The notes under the pieces were generated by a model that worked only from the letters and a program-made list of their open reading frames with translations, did not search any database and was not told where the DNA came from. 32,099 bases of DNA from Prevotella sp. (GTDB lineage: Bacteria; Bacteroidota; Bacteroidia; Bacteroidales; Bacteroidaceae): the NCBI GenBank assembly GCA_029054825.1, contig JAIDEM010000226.1, positions 1 through 32,099 of the forward strand, read 5' to 3'. This document shows positions 7,204 through 15,649 of the stretch, piece after piece. Within the stretch, counting starts at the first letter, position 1. Every line of letters begins with the position of its first letter. Made by a program: the position numbers and the translations under genes.

Positions 7204-8553
7204 TCAAGAATACTTCATCCACTTCCACATCTCCTTGACGGTAGGCTTCTTTCCATACATGAGTATGCCGATACGGTATATCTTTCCGCCAACCCATACA
7301 AACAGAATGGCTGTCGTATAGAGGATGACGAGAGACAGTATCTCTTGCCACAGCGGCACTCCGAACGGTATACGTACCATCATTACGATAGGGCTTGTGA
7401 GTGGGAACATCGAAGCCCAGAATGCGAGCGGCCCATCGGTATTCTCTGCAGAGCCCATTGCCGCGTAGAGGGCAAAGACCATGACAATTACCATCGGTGT
7501 CATAAACTGTGAGCTGTCCTCCTGTGAGTTTACCGCTGCGCCTATTGCCGCGTAGAAAGAGGAGTAGAGTATATATCCGCCGAGGAAGAAGAAGAGGAAC
7601 ATGATACCTATCTCTGCCAATGGCAGATTGCTTATTGCCTGTATGATTTCTGCCGAAGGATTGCTCTCCATAGCCTGAAGGGCTGCCTGTGGAGCAACCT
7701 GCTGTCCCTCCATGCCAACGGAAGGACCTGTCATGGATGGCATGGCACTTATGCCTATGACTGCGCTTATGCCTATAATCATTGCTGCCCATACTATCAT
7801 CTGTGTGAAGCCCACAAGCATGACGCCAATAATCTTGCCCATCATCAACTGGAACGGTTTGACACTGCCCACGATGACCTCTACGATGCGGTTTGTCTTC
7901 TCCTCCATGACACCCTGCATGACCATCGCGCCGTACATGAGCACGAACATATATATAAGTATGGCGGAGATGAGGCCGGGAGCCATGGCAAGTTCGCTTG
8001 AGGAAAATGTCTCTTCTCCGTTTTCGCCCCATTTTACAGTCTTTATGTTTATACCGGTCTGTAGGTCAGAGACAATCGTCTCAAGCTGCGGTATATTATA
8101 TGCGGCGAGCTTGTCCTTGTGAATCTGTGTGTCGAGAACCCTCTCCACATGACGTATGAGGTCGCCCTGCACTTCCTTACGGCTGTAAATCTTTACGGCA
8201 TTAGGATTTGAGGTGAGGTCTTCAGTGATGCATACCACAGCCTCTATGTCCATCTCCTCACTATTGTAGAGTTGCAGGTCGCCTGCGCCAGGCACGAACT
8301 TGTATCCCTGCATCTCGTTGTCGGAGACAGAGTCGCCGGAGGCTGACGCATTCACGAAAAGCGGCAGATACTTCTCCGTCTTGTCCATTATAACTACCTG
8401 TTTCTGCTCGTCATCCTTTATTGAACCAAGGATGATGGGAAACGCACCGAGGGCTACGATAAGGAACGGCATGAGTATGGTGAGTATGAGAAATGACTTC
8501 TTCTTCACACGGGTCATGTATTCCCTGCCTATTACTATTCCTAAGTTGTTCAT
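7204..8553 (-). CDS. ABC-2 type transporter permease (NatB/YhaP-like)
   Basis: The 449-residue membrane protein has the family layout: one transmembrane segment near the N-terminus (SFLILTILMPFLIVALGAFPIIL, residues 19-41), a periplasmic domain of about 140 residues, then roughly five hydrophobic segments in the C-terminal half, including MMGKIIGVMLVGFTQMIVW and IGIMFLFFFLGGYILYSSF. ABC-2 permeases of this COG1668 type pair with a NatA-like ATPase, whose gene lies 34 bp upstream on the same strand. The Bacillus NatAB pair exports sodium, but the substrate here cannot be inferred. A glutamine/methionine-rich stretch (SMTGPSVGMEGQQVAPQ, about residues 265-285) interrupts the membrane region and looks lineage-specific. 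Confidence 0.85.
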   Translation of the reverse strand: MNNLGIVIGREYMTRVKKKSFLILTILMPFLIVALGAFPIILGSIKDDEQKQVVIMDKTEKYLPLFVNASASGDSVSDNEMQGYKFVPGAGDLQLYNSEEMDIEAVVCITEDLTSNPNAVKIYSRKEVQGDLIRHVERVLDTQIHKDKLAAYNIPQLETIVSDLQTGINIKTVKWGENGEETFSSSELAMAPGLISAILIYMFVLMYGAMVMQGVMEEKTNRIVEVIVGSVKPFQLMMGKIIGVMLVGFTQMIVWAAMIIGISAVIGISAMPSMTGPSVGMEGQQVAPQAALQAMESNPSAEIIQAISNLPLAEIGIMFLFFFLGGYILYSSFYAAIGAAVNSQEDSSQFMTPMVIVMVFALYAAMGSAENTDGPLAFWASMFPLTSPIVMMVRIPFGVPLWQEILSLVILYTTAILFVWVGGKIYRIGILMYGKKPTVKEMWKWMKYS

Positions 8554-8587
8554 TATTTCAATAGTTGTTACTGATGGCCTATTTGGA

Positions 8588-9400
8588 TTATATGGTCTCC
8601 GTTGACGGATTTATCGTGCGGAGGAATACGTCGTTCATGGACGGGAGCACCTCATGCATTTCCACATTCCGGAGTTGCTGTGCGAGAGTCTCCACTTGCT
8701 CGCGTGTGCCCTGAGCCTTTATCTCGTAAGTGCCATCGGCGAACTTCCTCTTCACGTCAAGCACACTGCCTGAGAGCACTACACGGCTCTTGTTTATAAG
8801 TGCGATGTCATCACAGACATCCTCCACCGAAGCCATGTTGTGCGTACTGTAGATGATGGTGTGTCCCTCATCGCGCAACTGCAGTATCTCACGCTTCAGC
8901 AACTCGGCATTTACGGGGTCGAAGCCTGAGAAAGGCTCATCGAATATGAGCAACGGCGGACGGTGGACTACAGTCGTTATGAACTGCACCTTCTGTTGCA
9001 TGCCCTTGGAGAGTTCTTCCAGCTTTTTGTGCCACCATGGCATGATTTCAAACTTCTCAAACCATTTCGTCAGTTCCGCTTTGGCATCCTGTGACGACAT
9101 ACCCTTGAGACGGGCGAGATACAGCGCCTGCTCTCCGACCTTCATCTTCTTGTACAGGCCGCGCTCCTCCGGCAGATAACCTATCTTGCGCACGTCATCG
9201 GCACAGAAATCGTGTCCGTCAAAAAACACCTTTCCGCTGTCGGGAGCTGTTATGCGGTTTATGATACGGATAAGAGTCGTCTTGCCGGCACCGTTCGGTC
9301 CTAACAGTCCGAAAACCTTCCCTTTCTCGACGCTGATGCTGACATCATCAAGAGCGGTATGTCCGGCATACATTTTTACTATATGTTCTACTTTTAGCAT
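8588..9400 (-). CDS. ABC transporter ATP-binding protein (NatA-like)
   Basis: The 270-residue ATPase has Walker A GPNGAGKT at 34-41, a Q-loop region near GYLPEERGLY, the signature LSKGMQQKV at 130-138 (LSKGM in place of LSGGQ, usual in this subfamily), Walker B LLIFDEP at 150-156 and the switch His in STHNM. The ATG at 9400 (MLKVEHIVKMYAG) is chosen. An in-frame ATG at 9481 would add 27 residues translated from a tandem 18-bp repeat (9435-9470), giving AISAIPATKNK-type sequence with no family counterpart. It energises the permease encoded 34 bp downstream. No promoter box is evident in the upstream gap, so read-through from the S41 gene is plausible. Confidence 0.9.
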   Translation of the reverse strand: MLKVEHIVKMYAGHTALDDVSISVEKGKVFGLLGPNGAGKTTLIRIINRITAPDSGKVFFDGHDFCADDVRKIGYLPEERGLYKKMKVGEQALYLARLKGMSSQDAKAELTKWFEKFEIMPWWHKKLEELSKGMQQKVQFITTVVHRPPLLIFDEPFSGFDPVNAELLKREILQLRDEGHTIIYSTHNMASVEDVCDDIALINKSRVVLSGSVLDVKRKFADGTYEIKAQGTREQVETLAQQLRNVEMHEVLPSMNDVFLRTINPSTETI

Positions 9401-9516
9401 TGTTTGGTGGTTTAGTGGGTCTTTGTTTTTTGTCGCTGGTATAGCCGAAATAGCTGGTATAGCTGAAATAGAAGCTGCCAACTAAATGACTAAACAACCA
9501 AACGACTAAGCAGCTA
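9401..9516 (-). repeat. GT/AC-armed element with a tandem 18-bp repeat
   Basis: Two adjacent 18-bp copies of GCTGGTATAGCYGAAATA lie at 9435-9452 and 9453-9470 and differ at one position. They are flanked by TTTGGTGGTTTAGTGGG on one side and by AACTAAATGACTAAACAACC on the other, so the outer arms are partly complementary. Read on the minus strand, the GT-rich arm follows the S41 stop and the AC-rich arm abuts the ABC ATPase gene. An AATAGAAGCT word is shared with the element at 7074-7200. Confidence 0.5.
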
Positions 9517-9521
9517 TCTAT

Positions 9522-10595
9522 TTACTGAAACAGTTTCCTTGCATATTCTATTATTGTATCTTTCCCTCGTCGGAAATCATCGTCTGTCAGCGCCACGGCG
9601 ATGTCTGGGTCTATGCCCTGCTCCGTAGAGTTTCCGTTGACGTCATACATAGGGCAGGCAGAGAAGCGCACCGACCAGCCGTTAGGCAGTTCTGAGGAGA
9701 ACGGCATTCCTGCTCCTCCTCCCGTGCGGTCACCGACAGTCGTTGCTCCGCATTCCTTCATGTATTTCACGAACTCGTTTGCTGCGCTGTATACGCCACG
9801 GTTTGTGAGCACCACGACCTTTTTCTGCCAGCGCAGGCGGTTGACGGCAGACAGCCGCTGCTCCTCCATCGCCGAGAAATCGTTATGCCCCTTTCCCGTC
9901 TTGTGTTGCATATAGCCCACGATGATGTCTTGGTTTGTGAAGCGTCTTGCCAGTTTCTCCGCTGATGTCAGTAGTCCGCCGCTGTTGGAGCGGACATCTA
10001 TTATCAGGCCGTTGGCAGGCGCAAGATAGAAGAGTATCTCGTCGATATTGCCCTCTCCGAGAGCATATTCGAAAGAAGAGCACCGCACATATCCCACATT
10101 GTCGTCAAGAAACCTGTATTGCATGCCACACGTCTGCCTGTAGTCCGTGCTGAGATAAGTCCTGAGGAGCGTATCTGAAAGATTCGTGGGATAGTCTTCG
10201 CGCCATGACCAGTTGCGCGCAAGGTCAAAGGACGATGACATGTTCACATGCCCGTCCCGCAGTTCGCCGAGCATATTGCCGAGGATTTCAAACAGCTGGT
10301 CACTGCTGAGAGGCGATGCTGTCTGACGGCTGTAGCGTCCGTGTACCTCGTCCCAGTTTACTCCAAGCTCCTTTTCCTTCAGTTCAAAGAAACAATAGTG
10401 TTCGTCCATGATTTTCCACAACGCCTCGAAGTTACCGCTGGAAGTGTTCTCGAATTCCTCCTCGTTGACGCAACCGGTTACCGCCGCAGAACCAATGGCT
10501 ATGAAGATGAGCACGAAAGCCCGTCTGACGGAGGTCTTGAAAATGTGGAAGAAACAGTAGGGAAGAGATGCTTTGCCTTGCAAGAATGATATCAT
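9522..10595 (-). CDS. S41 family (tail-specific) peptidase, predicted lipoprotein
   Basis: This 357-residue protein has an N-terminal hydrophobic segment ending in the lipobox VTGC (C42), so it should be a lipoprotein of the cell envelope. The S41 core is marked by LIIDVRSNSGGLLTSAEKLA (residues 197-216) and the catalytic serine region TNRGVYSAANEF (S270), followed by GDRTGGGAGMP. S41 enzymes cut proteins near their C-termini; no PDZ domain is obvious here. I chose ATG 10595 because it forms ATGA with the upstream stop (10592-10595). The frame is open much further upstream, but that part is antisense or out-of-frame sequence over the preceding gene. The basic stretch before the hydrophobic core is longer than in a typical signal peptide. 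Confidence 0.85.
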   Translation of the reverse strand: MISFLQGKASLPYCFFHIFKTSVRRAFVLIFIAIGSAAVTGCVNEEEFENTSSGNFEALWKIMDEHYCFFELKEKELGVNWDEVHGRYSRQTASPLSSDQLFEILGNMLGELRDGHVNMSSSFDLARNWSWREDYPTNLSDTLLRTYLSTDYRQTCGMQYRFLDDNVGYVRCSSFEYALGEGNIDEILFYLAPANGLIIDVRSNSGGLLTSAEKLARRFTNQDIIVGYMQHKTGKGHNDFSAMEEQRLSAVNRLRWQKKVVVLTNRGVYSAANEFVKYMKECGATTVGDRTGGGAGMPFSSELPNGWSVRFSACPMYDVNGNSTEQGIDPDIAVALTDDDFRRGKDTIIEYARKLFQ

Positions 10596-11446
10596 AGGCG
10601 CCTCCTTCCTGCATAAAAGCTGTGTGTCATGCCCACCATGAGCATCGAACTGTATACGTGTTGCTTGAGATTGTTCACCTGCAGCTGCCGATAGTCTCCG
10701 AGGTAGCCCACAGAGAGGTTTATCCGTGAGAGGCAGAAAGTGAACGTCAGTTGCTGTCGCAGTGACGGCATGGACACTATAGTCGTGGGAACGATGTTGC
10801 GGTCGTAGTTCCCTTTGTTGAAAATCTCGTAGTAAGACTGCCCGTAATTGGGCGAGAATGTCAGTCCGAAGAGCGGACACGATGCTTCGTAGGCCACAGC
10901 TATGCGTCCTTCCCCCTCGGCCGTACCGCCTTTCAGTATGTATTTCGCCATGACGACAGGTCCGATGTCTATGAGAGCACGCGCCTGTGCCGGGTTGTTG
11001 CCGTTGCGCGTGTTGTAGATGAATCCACCGACAAATTCCGCCTGTGCGCCACCTTTCAGTGTCAGGCGGTCGGCAAGGAAAGTCCATTTCCGCAACACTC
11101 CATACTGGAAATGGTATGCCCCGGAAAGCATGGCACCGTTCTTTGAGCGCGATTTCCCATACGCGAAGTTCCCCTCGTTGATAATAAGCCGTGTCCAGCG
11201 CTCCTTGCCTCGCCGTCCTTCCTGCGATGCGAGAGAGTCTTTCGGAGTTTCGGCACGCTCACGCTCGGTATGGGAGAGGTAGCGTATCTCCATACCGCCG
11301 TAATGCTCTGGCGAGAGATACGTGTCCTGTACGCCACAGTATCCTACACCGAGCATCTTCGTGCTGGTGATGTGCTTCTCCTGTGCCGACATTGACAGAG
11401 GGATGACAAGGCATATTATGGACAGAAGCCTATTCATCGAAATCAA
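10592..11446 (-). CDS. DUF3316-like secreted or outer-membrane protein
   Basis: A 284-residue protein with a signal peptide (LLSIICLVIPLSMSAQ) followed by beta-strand-rich sequence ending in an aromatic-containing C-terminus. GVGYCGVQDTYLSPEHYGG near the N-terminus and FSPNYGQSYYEIFNKGNYDRNIVPTT towards the C-terminus match what I recall of the Bacteroidales DUF3316 family, which has no known function. It lies between topoisomerase IV subunit A (8- or 17-bp overlap, depending on whether ATG 11446 or 11437 is used) and the S41 lipoprotein (ATGA overlap). The three are therefore likely co-translated, an arrangement I believe is conserved in the order, though that was not checked. Confidence 0.75.
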   Translation of the reverse strand: MISMNRLLSIICLVIPLSMSAQEKHITSTKMLGVGYCGVQDTYLSPEHYGGMEIRYLSHTERERAETPKDSLASQEGRRGKERWTRLIINEGNFAYGKSRSKNGAMLSGAYHFQYGVLRKWTFLADRLTLKGGAQAEFVGGFIYNTRNGNNPAQARALIDIGPVVMAKYILKGGTAEGEGRIAVAYEASCPLFGLTFSPNYGQSYYEIFNKGNYDRNIVPTTIVSMPSLRQQLTFTFCLSRINLSVGYLGDYRQLQVNNLKQHVYSSMLMVGMTHSFYAGRRRL

Positions 11447-14138
11447 GTCTCAGCTGTCCTGTAATCTCATCCCTCACCTCATCTTCGCTCTTCCCCTCGT
11501 CAGGGTCGAGAGAGGTTTCCGGTATGCCGGCATTGCCCTCGTCCGTACCATTGCCGTCTTCCGCCTCAGTCTGCTCCTCAACAGGGGCAGGCCGGCGTGT
11601 CGGCTCCAGCTCATCGATGCTTGCCACAGGCCATATCGCCACACGCTTTCCCTTTGACTTGAAGCCGGCAACCTTGACATCGACAAACGGTTCACACTCT
11701 ACCTCCAACGGCTCACGCTGTACGGTCTCGTTGTTCTGGAAATTCAGCCTGACACGCGGATATGGCGTATCGGTGAGCCGGATGACCGAAGAACCCTCTG
11801 AACCGAGGATGCTCTGATGCTTTTTCGTGGCAAGATCCATCTTGAAACGCTTCATGTAGACCTGTCCCTGCTGTTCTCCGTTGTGGAAGAGGAGCGTCCA
11901 TATCTTCGCCGTATCCAGCTTCTCTATCACGAGGATATTCTGCTCATAATGGTTGTTGAGGTCGAAATTGGTAGTATATACCTCTCCGTTGTCAAGCACT
12001 ACGAGTATGGAGTCGTCATCATTGAACTTGCCGAGATACTTTCCGTGCTCGTCATAGTTGAGGCGCAGGACATCTGGGTCAAACCAAACGTCGCGCCCGT
12101 CGAGCGTGGAGTGGCCGCGGGACTTCAGGGATATGCGGTGTATGGTGGTCTTCGACAGCGTGTTGCCTCCGGCATTGCGGTTTTTCACGGCAAGAGAGCC
12201 GAAGTCATACTCGAGGAACAGCTTCTTGACCTTTGCGCCCGGTTCGAGCGTTACCTTTATTACCTCCGCCTCTCCGTTAGGATTAGCGGTGAAATAGACC
12301 ACCTTGGAGCCCGGCGTCCCCTTCGTGAGGTCATACTCGCTGTCACGTGTGAAGCTCGCGACATGAAATCTTTTGGCATAGTAGCATCCGTGCTTGCCGT
12401 CACGGTATACGACATTGTATATCGTGCGTGTATCGTTTTTCTTCTGCACCTGCACATGGAGGATATTCTTGCCGACAAACATCTTGTCCTGAACCCTCAC
12501 AATCTTGTATTTGCCGTCCTTGTAGAAGATGATGACATCATCGAGATTTGAGCAGTTGCATACAAACTCGTCCTTCTTCATCCCCGTGCCGATGAATCCC
12601 TCCTGACGGTTTATGTACAGTTTCTCGTTGGCTTCCAGCACGCGTACGGCATCGATGTTCTCGAAATTGCGTATCTCTGTCATGCGCGGATAGTCGGCTC
12701 CGTACTTTCCCTTGAGGTACATGAACCATTTGCAGGTCACCTCCGTGAGGTTGGCGAGGTCGCGGTCTATCTCCGCAATCTCTGCCTTGATGTTTGCCAT
12801 GAGTTCGTCAGCCTTGTCCTTGTTGAACTTCAGGATGCGCTTCATCTTTATCTCCATGAGGCGGATGATATCATCCTTGGTCACTTCGCGCACCAGTTGC
12901 GGATAGAACGGCGTGAGCCTGTCATCGATATGCTCGCAGGCGGCGTCGAGATTGGCAGCGTTCTCGTATTTGCGGTCCTTGTATATGCGCTCCTCGATGA
13001 ATATCTTCTCGAGCGATGCATAGAACAGCTGCTCCATGAGTTCGCCGCGCCTTATCTCGAGTTCCTTGCGTATGAGTTCCTTCGTCTGCTCCGCATTATA
13101 GTTGAGGACATCGGAGACGGTCGCGAAGATAGGCTTGTTGTTCTCTATGACACAGCAGTTCGGGGAAATGGACACCTCGCAGTCGCTGAAAGCATAAAGG
13201 GCGTCGATGGTTTTGTCTGACGAGGTGCCAGGGGCGAGATGGATAAGAATCTCCACCTGTGCCGCCGTGAGGTCCTCCACTTTCCTTGCCTTTATCTTTC
13301 CCTTTTCTATGGCAGAGGTGATGGAGGTTATGAGAGTCTCGGATGTCTTGGAGTAAGGTATGTCGCGTATGACGAGCGTCTTGTTGTCGAGTTTCTCTAT
13401 CTTGGCACGCACACGCACCCTTCCGCCGCGCTGTCCGTCATTGTATTTTGACACGTCGATGCTGCCGCCTGTTGGGAAGTCGGGATACAGATGATACTCC
13501 TCGCCTTGGAGGTATGCCACGGCGGCGTCGCACAGTTCGTTGAAATTGTGCGGCAGAATCTTGGACGATAGGCCTACGGCAATGCCTTCCGCTCCCTGCG
13601 CAAGGAGCAGTGGGAATTTTACAGGGAGCGTCACCGGCTCCTTGTTTCTGCCGTCGTAGGACATCTGCCAGTCCGTTGTCTTCTGGTTGAAGACCGTCTC
13701 CAGGGCGAATTTCGAGAGCCTTGCCTCGATGTATCGCGGAGCCGCCGCGCGCGAGCCTGTGAGTATATTGCCCCAGTTGCCCTGACAGTCTATGAGCAGA
13801 TTCTTCTGGCCTATCTGTACAAGGGCATCGCCTATGGAGGCATCTCCGTGAGGATGGAACTGCATGGTGTGTCCCACGATGTTCGCAACCTTGTTGTAGC
13901 GGCCGTCGTCCATACGCTTCATGGAGTGGAGTATGCGGCGCTGCACGGGTTTCAGGCCATCTTCTATATGCGGCACGGCACGCTCAAGTATGACGTATGA
14001 GGCATAGTCGATGAACCAGTTCTGGTACATCCCTGACAGATGGTGTACTATCGATGCGTCAAAACGGTTTACGGGCTTATAGTCTGTCTCCTGCTGACGT
14101 TCCTCAGCTGATTCCATTTCTTGTATATCGTCACTCAT
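11430..14138 (-). CDS. parC: DNA topoisomerase IV subunit A (gyrase A-like)
   Basis: The 902-residue type IIA topoisomerase subunit has the breakage-reunion domain with DGLKPVQRRIL (60-70), the HPHGDASIGDAL quinolone-resistance region (95-106) and the active-site Arg-Tyr of AAAPRYIEARL at R135-Y136. The C-terminal part holds beta-pinwheel-like repeats and ends in a long acidic tail rich in Glu/Asp (from about residue 850: EEQTEAEDGNGTDEGN). The tail and the lack of a canonical GyrA box argue for ParC rather than GyrA. With ParE it decatenates daughter chromosomes. It starts at ATG 14138, about 60 bases downstream of a clear promoter, and heads the minus-strand run of six genes. Confidence 0.9.
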   Translation of the reverse strand: MSDDIQEMESAEERQQETDYKPVNRFDASIVHHLSGMYQNWFIDYASYVILERAVPHIEDGLKPVQRRILHSMKRMDDGRYNKVANIVGHTMQFHPHGDASIGDALVQIGQKNLLIDCQGNWGNILTGSRAAAPRYIEARLSKFALETVFNQKTTDWQMSYDGRNKEPVTLPVKFPLLLAQGAEGIAVGLSSKILPHNFNELCDAAVAYLQGEEYHLYPDFPTGGSIDVSKYNDGQRGGRVRVRAKIEKLDNKTLVIRDIPYSKTSETLITSITSAIEKGKIKARKVEDLTAAQVEILIHLAPGTSSDKTIDALYAFSDCEVSISPNCCVIENNKPIFATVSDVLNYNAEQTKELIRKELEIRRGELMEQLFYASLEKIFIEERIYKDRKYENAANLDAACEHIDDRLTPFYPQLVREVTKDDIIRLMEIKMKRILKFNKDKADELMANIKAEIAEIDRDLANLTEVTCKWFMYLKGKYGADYPRMTEIRNFENIDAVRVLEANEKLYINRQEGFIGTGMKKDEFVCNCSNLDDVIIFYKDGKYKIVRVQDKMFVGKNILHVQVQKKNDTRTIYNVVYRDGKHGCYYAKRFHVASFTRDSEYDLTKGTPGSKVVYFTANPNGEAEVIKVTLEPGAKVKKLFLEYDFGSLAVKNRNAGGNTLSKTTIHRISLKSRGHSTLDGRDVWFDPDVLRLNYDEHGKYLGKFNDDDSILVVLDNGEVYTTNFDLNNHYEQNILVIEKLDTAKIWTLLFHNGEQQGQVYMKRFKMDLATKKHQSILGSEGSSVIRLTDTPYPRVRLNFQNNETVQREPLEVECEPFVDVKVAGFKSKGKRVAIWPVASIDELEPTRRPAPVEEQTEAEDGNGTDEGNAGIPETSLDPDEGKSEDEVRDEITGQLRLDFDE

Positions 14139-14196
14139 AGAGTAGGGTAGGTTTCTGTGTTTATGGTGAAAAAGGAGTGTATATGCTACTCCTATG

Positions 14197-14227
14197 CAAA
14201 GTTAATCATTATTAAGGAAACGGCAAA
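14197..14227 (-). promoter_or_regulatory. Promoter of the parC operon
   Basis: On the minus strand, TTTG (14227-14224) and TAACTTTG (14204-14197) are separated by 19 bases. This matches the Bacteroidetes consensus TTTG-N19-21-TAnnTTTG exactly. Confidence 0.8.
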
Positions 14228-14242
14228 ATTATTTGACATATT

Positions 14243-14273
14243 TTTGGGGATACGGACTTTTTTTGTAATTTTG
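14243..14273 (+). promoter_or_regulatory. Promoter of the GNAT gene
   Basis: TTTG at 14243-14246 and TAATTTTG at 14266-14273 are spaced by 19 bases. It points away from the parC promoter, with the two -33 boxes 15 bases apart. The expected start of transcription is near 14280. Confidence 0.8.
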
Positions 14274-14296
14274 CATCATTAAATACAACGAAGCAT

Positions 14297-14352
14297 ACAG
14301 GATTACCGCCACGGGCATGCTGACATTGCAAGGCCGTGGCATGGCATCCTGT
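14297..14352 (+). promoter_or_regulatory. Structured 5' leader of the GNAT gene
   Basis: Two nested perfect stems lie between the predicted transcription start and the start codon: ACAGGAT (14297-14303) pairs with ATCCTGT (14346-14352), and GCCACGG (14308-14314) pairs with CCGTGGC (14334-14340). The start codon is 30 bases further on. No known riboswitch was recognised; this is a candidate cis-regulatory fold only. Confidence 0.4.
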
Positions 14353-14381
14353 CGGAAACGGAAACCTTTAGTGCACGTGCT

Positions 14382-15515
14382 ATGGGCAATATCGACATAA
14401 TAAAAGTAACGACTAAGAAAGACAGGAAGACGTTTGCGCATTTCGGCAACGAGCTTTACAAGGACAGCGAGTATGCTGTCCCGGATTTGGAGTTTGACGT
14501 CCTCGACACATTTGACCCGAAGAAGAACGCCGCCTACGACTTCTGCGAGGCGGAACTGTTCCTTGCAAAGAAAGACGGCAAGGTCGTGGGACGCGTGGCG
14601 GCGATAATAAACCACCGTGCCAACGAGACGTGGAACGTGAGGAACGTGCGCTTCGGATACCTTGACTTCATAGACGACATGGAGGTCTCTGCCGCGCTTC
14701 TCAAGACCGTGGAGAACTGGGGACGGGAGCGTGGCATGACAAGCATACAGGGACCGATGGGCTTCACCGACTTCGACAAGGAGGGAATGCTCATCGAGGG
14801 CTTTGACAAGCTGGGCTCGCTCACGGCTCTCTACAACTATCCTTATTATGTCAGCCACATGGATGCCCACGGCTACGGCAAGGAGGTGGACTGGGTGCAG
14901 ATACGTGTGGCTGTGCCTGAGGGGATGCCTGATAAGTTCCAGCGTGGCGCGGAGATGATAATGCGCCGTTACGGACTTAGGATAAGCAAGCTGACGGGGA
15001 GCATGATTTTCAGGCAGGGTTACGGACAGAAGATATTCGACCTGCTCAATGCCGCCTACGCTCCGCTGTTCGGCTTCTCACAGCTCTCGCAACGCCAGAT
15101 AGACGGTTATGTGAAGACATATTTCGGACTTATAGACCTGAAGTTTGTGACACTGGTCCTGGACAAGGACGAAAATCTCATTGGTGTTGCCGTGACGATG
15201 AACTCGCTGGCGCGTGCCATACAGAAGGCAAAGGGCAGGATATTCCCATTCGGGTGGTTCCATCTGCTACGAGCCCTGAAATTCAAGATGGAGGATACCG
15301 CAGAGATGATTCTCATAGCCATAAAGCCGGAATATCAGGGCAAAGGCGTCAACTCCCTGTTCTTCTACGACCTCATCCCTATCTACCAGAAGGCCGGTTT
15401 CAAGTATGCTGAGACAGCCCCTCAGCTGGAGGAAAATCTCAAGGAACTGAACCAATGGAGAATTTTCAATCCGGAATTCCCGAAAAGACGCCGCTGCTAC
15501 TGCAAGAAGCTATAG
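14382..15515 (+). CDS. GNAT-like N-acyltransferase superfamily protein
   Basis: The 377-residue protein has two mixed alpha/beta halves. The N-terminal half includes LFLAKKDGKVVGRVAAIINHRAN (about 60-82) and GPMGFTDFDKEGMLI. The C-terminal half has a GNAT acetyl-CoA loop, IAIKPEYQGKGVNSLFFYDL, near residues 308-327, ending with a Phe/Arg/Cys-rich tail. It resembles the large YghO-type N-acetyltransferase proteins common in Bacteroidota, whose substrate is unknown. It is a single-gene unit with its own promoter (14243-14273) and a folded leader, and a 22-bp-phased repeat array begins 135 bases after the stop. Codon use is GC-rich and ordinary. It could be an aminoacyl- or acyl-transferase rather than an acetyltransferase. 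Confidence 0.75.
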   Translation: MGNIDIIKVTTKKDRKTFAHFGNELYKDSEYAVPDLEFDVLDTFDPKKNAAYDFCEAELFLAKKDGKVVGRVAAIINHRANETWNVRNVRFGYLDFIDDMEVSAALLKTVENWGRERGMTSIQGPMGFTDFDKEGMLIEGFDKLGSLTALYNYPYYVSHMDAHGYGKEVDWVQIRVAVPEGMPDKFQRGAEMIMRRYGLRISKLTGSMIFRQGYGQKIFDLLNAAYAPLFGFSQLSQRQIDGYVKTYFGLIDLKFVTLVLDKDENLIGVAVTMNSLARAIQKAKGRIFPFGWFHLLRALKFKMEDTAEMILIAIKPEYQGKGVNSLFFYDLIPIYQKAGFKYAETAPQLEENLKELNQWRIFNPEFPKRRRCYCKKL

Positions 15516-15649
15516 CTCGCCAAAGGTGATATGCCAGGCAGAATATTGCCAACAGACCTTTCTGTCCCCGTATTCCCCACATGGTTTCTATGACAGTTGG
15601 CATCGTCTGTGAAGACTTCCTGACGGGCAGGCTGTATGGGGCATAAGAT

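Noticed and set aside
9401..9481. A 27-residue N-terminal extension of the ABC ATPase
   Set aside because: It is translated from a tandem repeat and has no counterpart in the family; ATG 9400 gives the normal N-terminus.
9522..11087. A 521-residue version of the S41 peptidase
   Set aside because: The extra N-terminal part is out-of-frame sequence over the DUF3316-like gene, and the lipoprotein signal follows ATG 10595, which also forms an ATGA overlap.
11817..12551. A 244-codon plus-strand frame opposite parC
   Set aside because: It is a shadow of a GC-rich gene with strong family evidence; it has no promoter, no recognisable protein motifs and an implausible composition.
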